Source: Akebia trifoliata
Lineage: Eukaryota; Streptophyta; Magnoliopsida; Ranunculales; Lardizabalaceae
Assembly (NCBI GenBank): GCA_017979445.1
Contig: CM030705.1
Coordinates: forward strand, 13,719,040 to 13,783,039
Reading direction: 5' to 3'
Length of the DNA stretch: 64,000 nt
In this document: piece after piece, positions 35,482-49,200 of the stretch
How the letters are laid out: each line of letters starts with the position of its first letter
Numbering within the stretch: position 1 is the first letter of the stretch
Translations under genes and position numbers: made by a program
Notes under the pieces: generated by a model
What the model saw: only the letters and a program-made list of their open reading frames with translations
Database searches by the model: none
What the model was told of the DNA's origin: nothing

Positions 35482-37009
35482 TTAACAACTTGATTATTCA
35501 TTTAAAAAAAAAAGTAATGGATAAGAAATAATCAAGAAATCTTAACAAGTCAAAAAATTTGCTGAAATAAATTATCTCTAAAAATGCCAAGAAATCTAGT
35601 CCATAAATTTATAAAACAAATAACTAAACGGGATTAGAGAAAAATATCTCCTTTAGTAGAGATAGTCATTATTTTCTTTTTCTCAATAGTAAAATGGTTA
35701 GGATTTGAGAAGGCAAAGATAGGTTCAAGAATATTTGAACCTAGGGCATGTGAACAACACTTCAGGTATCTTACCTACATGGTACATGTACAAGTTGACA
35801 CATATTCTTCTACTATGCAACATGTCAACCAAATGGGTCATAAGTGTACACCCTCATAATCATAATCGCATAGTTTATAAAATTGTTTTAAAATTTGCGA
35901 GGTCCTTAAGGAATTTGCTAACTGCCTTGACAAACCATATCAATGTAAGAGAATATTGTTTAACATAAATCATGTGCGATGGATGTTTTTATGTAATTAT
36001 CCTTCATAGATTTCAAAACTATTCAAAAATATTGGTTCTATCATGTGTGATGTATGAACATATTTGCGACTTTAAATTAGACGATTTGAGCCATTAAATT
36101 ACAATTTTCACTTAATTCGAAAGGTAACCATTACTTCTGATGAGAAATGAAGGAAACACAATCATGTATAAAAATTGCATCAACCATCAGATTTGATAGT
36201 CAAGCTAGATTAGATGGTCAGATATCAACATACGCAAACTAGTCATTTGGTTCGCAACAAAATGCACGATTCCATGATTTATGTACCCAAAAAAGTAATC
36301 ACACATTCAACCCAATAAAATAAAATTAGTAATTAAAAAAAATCTTTTATTTAGCAAAAAGAAGAAAAATAAGAGAAAAATTAGAAAAAGAAGAAGAAAT
36401 GGGGATTTACTTTGATCGCATCGATAACGTATTCAACGAAGATTGTAATCGATCGATTTTATTTGAATGAAGATTACAATTGATCTTTTGCTTGATTGGA
36501 TTTACCTTGATCGCGTCGATGTTGTATTCAACGGAAAAATTACAAGAAATCAAGCTTTTGCTTCAATGGAGATTATAATCGATCGATTTTAGACGATTAG
36601 AAAAGTGAAATCATCACGAGGAGGATCAGAGAGGCGACGTCGCGTTAGGAGAATCAGAGATGAGAGGTGGTGCGAGGAGGATCAGAGAGGCGAGGTAGTG
36701 GCGAGATCAATCGATTAACTTCATGCTTTTGTGCTGAAAATAAAAAAAATGAAAAAGGGTTTAAGATTAAAATTTTGATTGGAAATTAAAATAAAGATGG
36801 AGGGTATTTTGATAATTACACATAAGTCGTTTGACAGTATTTGACTTTGCGTAAAAATCAAATAGAAAAGCCTCTCTTGGACAACTTCCATTAAGAGTTA
36901 TTTTTGGACTTCAGTTGAAATCCATGGGAGCTCTATTTAACTTTTTTAGCCTTAAAAGCAAAATTAACTCCAAAAATCAACTCCAAAAACTTAAATAAAC
37001 CGCCCCCCC
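35482..37009. other. Right arm of Harbinger A, non-coding
   Basis: No gene seen. 36400-36720 has repeated GATCGATCGATTTT / CGTATTCAACG and GAGGATCAGAGAGGCGA motifs. The last 170 bp carry the sub-terminal blocks shared with the right arm of the element at 54323-58341. Confidence 0.5.
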
Positions 37010-37281
37010 ATCCGATTATTTTTGTAATTTTCTCCCCCGGTGCATTAAGTAATTTCACCTTTAAAAAACTGTTATTTTCGAGATTCACGTGATCATCAAC
37101 GGTCCCAACCCATGGGACGACGTACTACATTACCACCAAGAGAGTATTCTCTCTCAGTCCCACACTCCCACAGAGTCTCACGTGCATTCCTATTTCCTAC
37201 TGTAATGGCTGTTCTTCCAGAAACCCATAATCCTCCAAAATTTTCACCACTTTAATTCTTCACAACTTTTTCGATCCTTTA
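37010..37281 (+). promoter_or_regulatory. DPE1 proximal promoter and 5' leader with two G-boxes and a uORF
   Basis: Only about 272 bp lie between the right end of Harbinger A and the DPE1 start codon. Two palindromic CACGTG G-boxes are at 37086-37091 and 37179-37184; such sites bind bZIP and bHLH factors in plants. An upstream ORF of 16 codons runs 37205-37255 and ends 26 bp before the main ATG. Where transcription starts is not visible, so whether the second G-box and the uORF are in the leader is inferred. Confidence 0.5.
37205..37255 (+). CDS. Upstream ORF (16 codons) in the DPE1 leader
   Basis: ATG GCT GTT is followed by 14 further codons and TAA, encoding MAVLPETHNPPKFSPL. It shares its first three residues with the DPE1 start (MAV), probably by chance. 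It would be translated only if transcription starts upstream of 37205. Confidence 0.3.
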   Translation: MAVLPETHNPPKFSPL

Positions 37282-40200
37282 ATGGCGGTTTCTCATTTCT
37301 CTCCTCTTCTATCTTCATCTCTACATTCTTCGAATCAACTTCCCCTTCTCAACTTCTGTAATTTCTCATCTTCATCTCACACCTTCATCAACCATAACCA
37401 TTGCTCTTTCATTGGATTGAAATTCGAAATGAATCGAACAAGATTCAAACAACAATTCAAGAACGATTCGATCGCTGCAGATCTTGTCGGTGTTGGAGAA
37501 GATTTGCCAGATGGTTACGATGAGTCGTTTCCGAAGACGGATCCTAATGATCGAAGAAGAGCTGGGGTTCTTCTGCATCCGACGTCGCTTCCAGGGCCGT
37601 ACGGTATTGGAGATCTTGGTGAAGAGGCTTTTCGGTTCTTGGATTGGCTTCATGATGCTGGATTCTCTGCTTGGCAGGTCAGCTTCTTTTTCGGGAAAAA
37701 AGTTTTTTTTTTTGGTGTGTGTGGCAATTTATGTTATTAAATGATTTTAAATTCTTTGTGTATGGTTCAAAAGTGAATCTCATTCTGAAATCTTTTGATT
37801 TTCTCCTTTTTTTGGGTTAAATTTTGTAGTCCTCTTTTAACTAGTATGGAATGTGCTCCAATTTACTACAAATTTTGAGTTTTAATTTTGTGTGTGTGTG
37901 TGTGTGTGTGAAATTTTGTCTGAGCGTCTCTTATTCTGCAGGTTCTCCCTCTTGTACCACCGGGGAGGAAGGGAGGTGAAGAAGGATCGCCGTACTCGGG
38001 CCAGGTGAGGAGATAAATCTATTTAGCATTTATTAAAAGAAGAAGCCTCAGTTTCACAATATAAATCAACAAATGCTTTGAGAGGGTGTTTTGGGGTTCG
38101 ATTATGGGTGGGTGGGAGGAAAGGTGTTGTGGTGCATCTATCACAGAAATCGGTGAGATGGTCAAGACTACACTTCAGGAAGCAGAGGTATTGAGTTCAA
38201 AGATTAGTTACCTCGGTTCAAAAATAAAATAAAATGATGCGATCTTGTTGAAGTTTAGCACATTGGGTTATATGGAGCATGATTTATACGAACCAAAAAA
38301 ATCACATTCCTTGGGATTAGTAAAATTGCCAAAACTAGGCGTTCCGACCCGATCCAAACCCGATTATGCAAGTGGTTTGATCACTCAAGGGGTACGACCC
38401 ATTATAAATCAATGCCTCAACCGGTTCGGCCACAAGGGGATCTGACCCATTAATCTATCATAAAATGGTCCGGCCTTCAAATGAGCTGACTCCTTCACTA
38501 GTTACCATAAGGTGGTTCGGCCTCCTAAGGAGCCAACCTCTTGACTTATTATTTCATAAGGTGGTTCGGCCTCCTTAGGAGTCAACCCCTTCACTTGGTA
38601 CCTCATAAGGCAATTCAACCTCTTTAGGAGCCAATCCTATGATTCAATTTGTTATAAGGTGGGACAACCTCCTCAAGGGGAATCCTTGGTACACAACACA
38701 ACTGAGTCAACTCAAGGAACTGAATAGCCATCAAGTTGAAGCAGTTGGAGAGTAAAAAATCACTTTTCTTGTCCGTAATGAAAATCAAGAGGAGTGGAGT
38801 TTCAAGACCATTATGAGCCTAGGAGAGTGAATCTTTAATTCCATAATGATATTAATGGTCATTAATGCTCGGCAACATGGGAAGAATTAATGAGCCAACT
38901 CTATAAATAAGGAGGTTTCTCCTACTCAAACCCAAGGTACAACACTCTACAACTCTCTGTCTCTAAACTTCTTCTCTTTGCTCTACATTTTATATCAAGA
39001 ATTAACTTGATCATTGGAGGCCCTTTGCCCGACACCACGACGGTGTCCTTTTATGTGAGATCAACAGAGAGGGAGATTAAAAAATAAAGTTTAATTGAAA
39101 AAGACGACCAGAAAAAGTGGAAAGTCAACATGGAATTTGAGGATCATATCATCGCTAACAACACAAATCTCGAGGAGTGGGAGACCCGAAAAATCTCCCA
39201 CACTTTTTGGAGTTGTCCATGGGAAACGAAAGTCCACCAATCAAAAGGCTTCTCCACCTTCACAAGAAGTGATCATCATTCTTTTTCTCCATTAAAATTT
39301 TACACAATCAGCCCCTTTATTTTTTCCTTTGCCATATTTTCCTTTAAGAAAATTCACAACTCACACTGTACATACGGAACATGATTAGCTTGAGGCCTTC
39401 TTTGTAAAAGAACACTTTCAACTAAGAAGACTCTTAGTCCCTGATGAGGTAGCTACCTATTTAGCTAAAGTCAAACTAGCATAACATTCTTCTTAGGTGA
39501 TCTCACACGTATACAACTAGGGTTGTCAATGGACCGAGCTGGGCGAGGCTTTAGATGGGTCGGGCCTTTTAAGGCTAAAAAACTTGACCCAAACCCTACC
39601 CATTTAAGTATCGGGCCGGGCTTAAGTAATAAAACCATAGTCCAAGCTCCGTCGACTTATAACCTGCCCACCTATATTCGGGCCATTGGTGGGCTGGGCC
39701 AAATCCGTTTGAAATTCTTTTTTATTGTATCAAAAGCATAGCAAATAACAATAAACTAATTAAAATAGTATTTTATTAGCATATTTAACAAATTGATTGC
39801 ATTCTATAAAATAAAATTTTATGGGCACCATTATTAATTCATAATTTTTTAATTTATTATACAATACATTTTAACATACTATAGCGGGCTAGGCCACCCA
39901 ACGGGCCTATGTTCAATACCCAATCCTGACCTAATAACGAAGCGGGCTTAGCACGACATGATAACTAAATGGGCTAAATTACTACACCCAAACCCGGTCC
40001 ATGTCGGGCCGAATCAGACCCATACTTTACCCATTGACAACCCTATATACAACTTTATTCCAAAAATCTTTTATCATCTCCCATCATGGCCAGTATTTCC
40101 AACCATCACCCATACAAAGATCCTTTAGACTCTGTAGGATCAACTCCAAAGAGTGCAAATTAGATGCAAAAGCAACAAGAAATGGTAAGGACTTTACGCC

Positions 40201-43200
40201 AAGAGAATGCTAGACTACAAACTTTGCTTAACGGTCCGGGGGCAAAATTGCCTCAAGGCATGAATGATGTGCTCAAAAATGCGAAACAACCTGGAGAGGG
40301 GAAAAACCTACTCCTAGAAAATTTACATCAACAAGATAGAAGGATACCAAATGAGCCAGTCAAAGATGCAAAACGAGCTGGATAAGTAGAATTAAAAACA
40401 ACAAACCGTCAAGAAGCAGAACAATCAGAAGCAAGAGAAAACAACAAGAAGTTCATCAACCGGGATGGACTCGACTCAATGTTAAAGAAGAAGAAGGAAG
40501 AACTCAATGCCTTGATGGCGTTCGACAAGGAAAGCCAGAAGAGCAGCTTGCTCGCTTGGAGATCAAAGATTTGAAAGATTCACCATTCTCCTCAGAAATA
40601 AGGTAGGAGAGGATAGTCAAATAAGAAGAGACAAGATCAAGGAGAAAAAGAAATGCCAAGACAGGAGAAGTCTCAGATCTTTTCCCCTCTCAATGATTTC
40701 CTGTAGTGTATTCTACAATGATCGAGGCAAGCTCAAGCTAATCGGCAACAACAACAGTTCCAACCCCCCACCGCCAAGGGGGTAGGAACAACAAAGCGAA
40801 AGAAGATAGATCAAATGTACGATTCTACAAATGTATCGTACAAAACAACTCAGAAGAATGAACTTTATTAGGAACGCCGTTCAATTGTGAGAAATTTATC
40901 ATATTCGGCCTCAACCATGATGGACTCGATCATTGTCAGAAGAAGAACAATCAAATATCTTCCTTTCTTACCTAGATTTAGAAGGAGTGCATGAACCTCA
41001 TGAAGATGCTCTTGTTGTTATACTATCGATCAACAATTATGATGTCCACAAAATCCGGGTGTTCTCAAGTTACAGCAGCAGAACTACCTCATGGTGTAGA
41101 AGAAGCAACACCAAAACCATGGTTATCCAAGATTGAGTGGAAACTTCTAGTGAATGGATCTTCCAAGGGCTTGGTGGCAGGGATAATACTAATTACCCCC
41201 AAGAATCCCAAGCTAGAGAAAGCAGTCTACTTCGGACTCAAAGCCTTTGATAACGAAGCAAAATGCAATTCTATCATCTTGGGATTAGAAATGGCTTCCC
41301 ATTTACCCAACTGGCGGTCTACAATGACTCATAATGGATGTCAAACATATCAACGAGATCTACAGAGCCAAAGGCAAATTGAATCCTCAAGCACACTTAA
41401 GGTGGGCAACATTAACTATAATCAAGGTAATCTCGAATTATGAAAAGATATATTATTCATCTTTATTTTCTACTCTTTTAAATTTCAAAAACTAAGAAAA
41501 CAATTATGGTCCAAGCCACATTAAGGAAATAAGACTTCCAAAAAGGTTGAAGAGTCACCTGGAGGCAACTTAGCTCAAACAATCAACATAATGAAAAACC
41601 TACGACTTCATATCCAAGATTCATGGAATTCTCCCAACTCCAAGAGTCGACACGGTATCCAATCCTACGTTTTCAAATTCGAGTTGCATGAAATTATCCA
41701 ACTCGAAGAGTCGGCACGGTAACCAATCCTATGATTTCAAATCCAAGTTGCATAGAAGTATGCCAAGTCGGGAAGTCGACACGATGAAAAGTCTACAACT
41801 AAGAAAGCTAAGTTTAAAGAGGGTAACTCCCAACTCAAGGGGTTGATGACTAGTCAACGATCAAGGATTCAAACCTCGTGTCATATGAGTTGCATGGGGA
41901 TGACCCTCAACTCAAAAGTAAACAAAATGCCAAGCCTACAATCAATATCCCATCCAAAGAATGAACAAAAAGCTACCAAGAAAATAACGAAAAAAGCCTC
42001 AAACTTAAGTTGAGTTTACCATCCATTTGATAATCCCAAGGAATGAGAGTTTTTCTTAGAACCTTGGATATCATCAAGATCTAAGGCCTTAATAGGGGGC
42101 ATTATATGAACCAAAAAAATCGCATTCCTTGGAATTAGTAAAATTGCCAAATCTAGGCACTCCGACCTGATCCAAACCTGATTATCCAAGTGGTTTGATC
42201 ACTCAAGGTGTCCGACCCATTATAAATCAGTGCCTCAACCGGTTTGGCCATAAGGGGATCCGACCCATTAATCCATCATAAGGTGGTTCAACCTCCAAAT
42301 GGGCCGACCCCTTCACTCTTTATCATAAGGTGGTTCGGCCTCCTAAGGAGTTGATCCCTTCACTTGTTTTTACCATAAGGTGGTTCAGCCTTCTAAGGAG
42401 TCGGCCCCTTGACTTATTATTTCATAAGGTGGTTCGGTCTTCTTAGGAGTCAACCCCTTCACTCGTTACCTCATAAGGTAGTTTGGCCTCTTTGGGAGCC
42501 AACCCCATGATTCAATTCGTACGACCTACTCAAGGAGTTGACCCCTAGGTCACTTCGTTGTTTGGCCTCCTCAAGGAGCCAACCCTTATTAATTCACCAT
42601 AAGGTGGTTCGGTCTCCTCAAGGAGACGACCCCTTAATATAATGTCTACACAAGGATTAATCCCTGTAGGAGAGCCAATATCTCTATCAAATATTATTAT
42701 TTACATTCAAACTTAGAACTACTCAAGTAGTGTCAAAAGAAGAAATTATAATCAAGAGTTATGTTGGTAGAACAAACCCCAGGTACATAACACGACCGAG
42801 TCAACTTGAGGAACTGAATAGCTAGCGAGTTGAAATAGTTAGAGAGTTAAAGCCACTCCTCTTGTCAGTTATGAAAGCCAAGAGGAGTGGAGTTTTAAGG
42901 CCATTATGAGCCTAGGAGAGTGAATTTTTAATTTCATAATGATATCAATGGTCATTAATGCTCGACAACATGGGAAGGGATTACATGCTCTGAATTAATG
43001 AGCCAACTCAATAAATAAGGGGGTTTCTCCTACTCAAACCCAACGCACAACACTCTTCAACTCTCTGTCTCTTAACTTCTTCTCTTTGCTCTGCATTTTA
43101 TATTAAGAACTAACTTGATCATTGGAGGCCTTTTGGCCGACACTACGCCGGTGTCTTTTTAGGTGAGATTAACGGATAGGGAGATAAGAAAATAAAGTTT

Positions 43201-46200
43201 AATTGGAAAAGACAACCGAAGAAAGTGGAAAGTCAACATGGAATTCGAGGATCATATTATCGCCAATAACACAAATCTCGAGGAGTGGGAGATCCGAAAA
43301 ATCCGCCACATGATTGTCAATGTTGATACATTATAGTCTTTGCCTCTTTGGTGTATAATCTCTTAGATGAATGCAATATAAAGGAGGAATACCGAAGCCG
43401 AGCTGTTTGCTTGTCTAATACTTCCCATTCAGTCTTTTATATGCCATGCACTTCGTCAACAAATAGCGGGTCCAAAATCTATCATATGAATCTGAATCTC
43501 CTACCCTAAAACTTGATCGAATGGATAACCCTTTTCTCATATGTTCCATCACATTCATTCTGATAGTTTGGATAAGGCAATTTATTTGAAGAAGGAAAAA
43601 AAAGGTCTATATGTTTGATGGTTTCTAATTCCTCAGCAAGTGCATAAATTGTCATTTGTTATACTAGAAGGTGGTGCAAACGCACATGTATCAAAAGCGT
43701 TTATGTACAATTTAAAATATTGATAAAAGGGTTTTTGAAGATTACATGGTAAATGATACTTTTGTAATTTTGACAACTAAGCAATGTGATTATATCAGGT
43801 CATGGGTTGCAATTTTCTTGAACTTTTATAAAAATTACCCTGATTATATTAAATTTAAATATAAAAGTGAGGGCATTTATGGCCACTCAAATTTTGGTGT
43901 CGAACCACTTCTACTCCACTTTCTTCCATTATAATAGTAAGGATATATAAATCCTCCATATGTGTCTATATGACACTGGTGGACCCTAATATTTGCTTTA
44001 GTCATACGATTACGAATGTGCTACCAGCAAAAGAAATAGTATTAAAATAGGAGTTTACATTTTGTGAATTCATTTTAGAGGACCAGTGACTTCTTGATAT
44101 GGTAGTATTTTGTCGCTTGAGATATTTACTATATAATTAGATCATACTGATTGCATTTATGCATGAATGCATTGTCGAAGATCATGAAATATGTTTCTTA
44201 CATTATTTACTTTTCTATTTTATCTGGTTTCAAATCCATGTCCTCCATATTGCTACCTTCCCTTCTCAATAGCCAGGGAATGAGGCCCTACTGCTCTTGC
44301 TGTATATACTATGTAATTGAGATTGTGGTTGATGGTTTACCTGCAGGATGCAAATTGTGGTAACACCCTTTTGATTTCTCTTGGAGAGCTAGTTAAGGAT
44401 GGTTTATTGATGAAGGATGAGCTTCCAAAACCAATGTGAGGATTGTTAATTACTTGATATGTTGGAATTACCAGTGTAAATTTTTTATATCCATACATTT
44501 TCTTCTCTTTTTTAAGTAAACAAATGTTGTAACCAATGCAGGGATATGGAGCGTGTCAATTTCTCAGTTGTTGCTGATGTAAAAGAACCTTTAATAGCCA
44601 AGGTAACATTTACAGGGAAGCAATGGTTATACCTTTCTTTTTGGTAAGTAAAGTTTTATTAATCAAGGAAATGGAGTTCGAGTTGACCAACCAGATACAA
44701 AGACTGGAAGGCACCAACCCATACACACCAAGACCCCAAACACAACTCACTCCTCACATTTAATGTTTCAAACCCAATCTCATTTACCCAAGAAATCCTC
44801 AAAAAACATATCACCAGATTTTCTAAAGATCTTATGCAAAACAAATTGAAACTTCATTATTGAAATGATTATCTCCAATAGTGAATGTTCGCCAATCCTC
44901 GAAGGTACGCTCATTCCTCTCCTTCCATGTTCCCCAACAAATTCCAAATGACATTATGCTCCATAGAATCCATTTTGAGGTTATGGACACTCCAAGTAAT
45001 TACCAACCTTCAAACAATGAGTACAACGAACTAGGCAGGCACCCCATGGTGTAGAAGAGAGAAAAAAAATGAGACCACATCTAATCTCAAGAGCGATTTT
45101 GCAGTGAATGAACAGGTGGTCTGCAGTCTTCCTATCTGCCTTGCATATTAGACATATATCCACAGTAATGAGGCCATGCTGGATGACTTTGTTCATCATT
45201 AAAATCCTCTTCCAAAATACTAGCTAGATGAAAAAAAGAGATTTTTTATGGGACTTTTTGCTTCCAGACCGCTACAATTGGAAATGATGTTGAAGGTTCC
45301 TGTGAGAAAGTCAGTTAGCTAGAGCTGAGATGGAGCTGATCTCCCAATCATTGAAAGCTCTTTGAACATAAAATTCTATGAGACCTTTGACCCCAGTCTC
45401 ATTATAAAATTAACAACTAGTAAAGCTTTCTTCTCAGATATGATGTACAGGTTAGGGAATTGATCCTTGAGAGGCAATTTACTGCACTATATTATTGGGA
45501 AATATGTCTTTACTTTGTTTTCCTCGTTTTCTATTCTTTTCTTTGTAAGGACATTTATGTCCATTCACCTTGATTAGTATATATATCCTGGCAAGCTCTC
45601 CTTGAGAGACTTGATAATTATTCTTCCATAACTCTTCTTGGTATCAGAGCCCTAGAGGATCCATTGTTTGCTCCTTGGGGTTTCTCCTTCGCCACCTCCC
45701 TCTCCTCTCTTTTCTCCTTCCACCAACCCATTTAGTTTTTGAGACCAAACCCTAGCAAGTAGTCTTCGTTGGAGTGTCTACCCTTCGGGGGTTCTTTTTT
45801 TATTTTTATTTTTTGCATGCGATTGGGGTGTTTCTGTGTGATTGGTGCTGTGATAGGGGTTTTTCTGCTGTGTTGGGCTGGCAGTGGTGCTGTGATTAGG
45901 GCTGACTGTGTTGGGCTGCCAAGCTCTCATTACAAATAAGGATAGAGGCTGGTTGTGATGCTGCGACAGGGGCTGTGCTGTTAGTAGTGGGCTGTGATTA
46001 GTGCTGTTGGTTTTTGGGCTGGCTGCTTTGATGTTGTGGGTTGTGGTTAGTGTTGCTGTGCACTCATGTGATTGCGATTGTGTTGATTTGTTTTTAACTC
46101 CTTAGATGATCGCAAGACCTCCCTTTAAGCCAAAGCTCCATCTACTTGGTTTATTCTTCAATTCTGTGGAGAATCTCTACTATTTCTGTTTTGAGGCTGC

Positions 46201-49200
46201 TGTCATTTTTCCTTTACTCTAGATTTCTAGTCCCTCGGTTCTCGCACTCTAAGTGTATGGTGATTTGATCCTACACTATTATCTTCATCAAATTGTAGTC
46301 TTTCTACATTTGATTATTGTTAAATAAGTTAGTTGTTATTAAGGTTCTAGTTTATGTCCTTTTTAGTCTTTTTCCCTTATCTAAGACTTTGTAATTTTTA
46401 AAGCCTAATTAGGGCTAATTAAAATTAATTTTGAGTTTCGAAAAATCCAATTTGGTATCAGAGCAAGGTTCTCTCGGCCTCCATCACCATCCTCCTTCGT
46501 CTGCTACAAACAATTTCAACTAACTCTTCCTAAAATCACCTTCACATCTCGTCTTCAATACCAATCACCCCTACGGGGGTTCTCTTTTATTATACACCCT
46601 AATCGCATCATGCGATAGGGAATTGAGACTAGTTTGGAGCCTGCGATCAGGCTGTTTTCTTTGTTCTCTCAGCAATACTGCTGTTAGTGATTGGAAATAA
46701 CAATAACATGATGTTTCTTAGTGCTGGTTGCTGAAGATCAACTAAACAACATCTATACAGAGCCTAACGACACAGCAGCTGCTGTTGTTAAGCTATTTTG
46801 AAGCCCACGATTACAGCAGATTGCTGTTAGGTTCTTTGCAACCATAGTAGAAGGCTTACGACACAGCAGGTGATGCTGGTAGGTTGTTTTTTGGCCTACG
46901 ATTACTCCAGACTGCTGTTATGAAGCTTGCGATCATAACATAATTTTGTTTTTGAGGCCTACGATCACTGCATAGGTGCAGTTGAGTGGTTGTGATCACT
47001 GCAGAGGTGCAGTTAGAAGTCTATCATCACTGCAGAGGTGCAGTTGAGTGACTATGATCATAGAAAACCTTTGGTTTGAAGGCTACGATTACTTTAGACT
47101 CTTTTTTTTATTTGTTTGAGGGTTACAACAGCTGCAGAATTTTTTATTTGACCTCCCTTCAAAAAAAAAATTTGGTATTAGAGCTAATACTCCTATTGGT
47201 TCTCGTCCCGCTGATACTCCTATTGAGCAAAATCACAGGTTGGCTGATTCTGAGGGGGAGTGTGTGTCAGATATTGGGCAGTATCAGTGACTTGTGGGGA
47301 AATTGATCTACTTGTCTATGACTCGCCCAGACATTGTTTATGCAGTTAGCGTTGTAAGTCAGTTTATGCACTCGCCCCGAACATCTCATCTTATTGCAGT
47401 CTATAGTATTCTTAGATATCTTAAGGGATGTCCTGGTCGAGGTATTTTGTTTAGTAATCATGGACATCTTCGCATTGAGGCATGGACAGATGCAGATTAT
47501 GCTGGTTCAGTGACTGATAGACGTTCTACTTCTGGGTACTGTACTAAACTTGGTGGTAACTTGGTAACCTGGCGCAGTAAGAAGCAGAATGTGGTTTCTT
47601 GATCGAGTGCTGAGTCAGAATACAGAGCTATGGCACTTGGAGTGTGTGAGTTGTTGTGGTTCAAAATTTTACTAGCAGATTTGTGTCTTCCTGTGCCAGT
47701 CCCGTTCTTACTTTATTGCGATAATAAATCAGCTATTAACATAGTAGCAAATCCGGTTCAGTATGACAGAACGAAACATATCGAAGTTGATCATCATTTT
47801 ATTAGAGAAAAGATTGTTTCTGGATAGATTTGCACTCCTTTTGTACCTACATCTCAGCAACTCTCCGATATCCTTACTAAAGGTGTTAGTAAAACTGCCT
47901 TTGAAGGTGTCTTATCCAAGTTGGGTGTTTTTGATATCCACGCACCAACTTGAGGGGGAGTGTTAAATAAGTTAGTTGTTATTAAGGTTCTAGTCTATGT
48001 CCTTTTTAGTTTTTTTCCCTTATCTAAGACTTTGTAATGTTTAAAGCCTAATTAGGGCTAATTAAAATTAATTTTGAGTTTCCAAAAATCCAATTATTAT
48101 TGTTATTGTCTTTATCCTTTAGTCTTTGTGAGTTATGGCATTGTATCATGGTTGAAATTTTCAGTTTTGGTCTCAGGCTTTTGGTATTCTTTCTGCTCTA
48201 CCGACAAATCAAATGTCTCTAGCAGCCAATTCAGCCTTTTCTGACTCATGCCCAGGGATTTCGGAGTCATGGCCGTGGGGGCCGTTGTCGTGGTCGAGGG
48301 AGTGACTTTCTTCGCAGTCACTGTGGGAGGAGTGGCCATGAAAAGGCCCGATGTTTTCAGCTCTATACTCACTTGTTGCGATCTACTACCACTCCTTTTG
48401 TGTGATATTCTGCTTCTCATTTTGCCGTTGTAGACTCATCATAGGTTCTTTACCATTGACTCTCCTGCTTCTCCTAGCACTATTGATATGCGGCAGCTTC
48501 AAACACAGGTTGTCATTATTGTTCGTGATCAGATTCATGCTCATACTCGATCATCTTCGATTGTGCCTTCAATTATCACGCCTCCAAGTATATCCTCTGC
48601 ATTTCATGGCACCCAGTCGGGTTCTGCTCCCTTGACATAGGTTATTGATTCTAGTGTCTAGCCATTTTACTCCATCTACTTTTGCTATTACTCATATGGA
48701 GGTTCACTTTGCTGATGGGTCCTTTATACCTATACACATCAAGGGTACTATCCTTTTATCCTCTAGTATTTCTCTTGACTCTGTGTTTCATGTTCCTCAC
48801 CTATCCCTTGACATTTTGTCTGTTAGTATTATAAAATCTCTAAATTGCTCAGTGACATTTTTTCCTACTCACTGTATTTTTCAGGATCTGACTTAGAGTA
48901 GGATTTTTGGCAAGGGGTATGAAAGGGATGGATTGTACCTGTTTGGATATCCGCATACTGCTACTTTGTCTTCTGTCATTTCCTCCTCTAGGAGTCATAC
49001 TTTTTCTTATTAGTCTTTAGATTTGTGGCATGCTCGCTTAGGATATGCTAAGGCTCTGTTTGATAACGCTGTCAACTTTTGCTATCAGATTCTGCGACTA
49101 AAAACAATTATTAGAAACAACTGTAAAAAACTTGTTTGATAGAGTCTTGTAAAAGTATTGTATTGTTTACAGAATTTGGTAATTATTGTTTGATACAGCT

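Larger units (their letters stand above)
16475..37009 (-). mobile_element. PIF/Harbinger element A (outermost of the nest)
   Basis: The left end GGGTCTGTTCTTTACAGAAG pairs with the reverse complement of the right end at 37009, GGGGCGGTTTATTTAAG, and sub-terminal blocks match those of the related element at 54323-58341: on the left AGAAGC..GGC and a GCAGCATCT/GGCATA block, on the right a GCTCCCATGGATTTCAA block. Remains of both PIF/Harbinger genes are inside on the minus strand: transposase at 17394-18846 and a Myb/SANT-like protein at 35269-35481. The 20.5-kb span is mostly later insertions (18990-35267). The left flank is TAA, the usual type of target site for this superfamily, but a matching right copy is not seen. 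Confidence 0.7.
38285..43310 (+). mobile_element. Gypsy-type LTR retrotransposon, complete ends, TSD TGATT, in DPE1 intron 2
   Basis: The two LTRs (38285-39202 and 42103-43310) begin TATA(C/T)GAACCAAAAAAATC and end CCACA, and the element is flanked by a perfect 5-bp duplication TGATT (38280-38284 and 43311-43315). A polypurine tract AATAGGGGGC precedes the 3' LTR. The internal region is only 2.9 kb and holds a gag remnant and an RNase H remnant, so most of pol is deleted. The first LTR bases read TA rather than TG in both copies. It has the same orientation as DPE1. Confidence 0.88.

Noticed and set aside
48133..48420. Thr/Pro-rich minus-strand open frame
   Set aside because: It is the antisense of the copia Gag zinc-knuckle region read on the plus strand.
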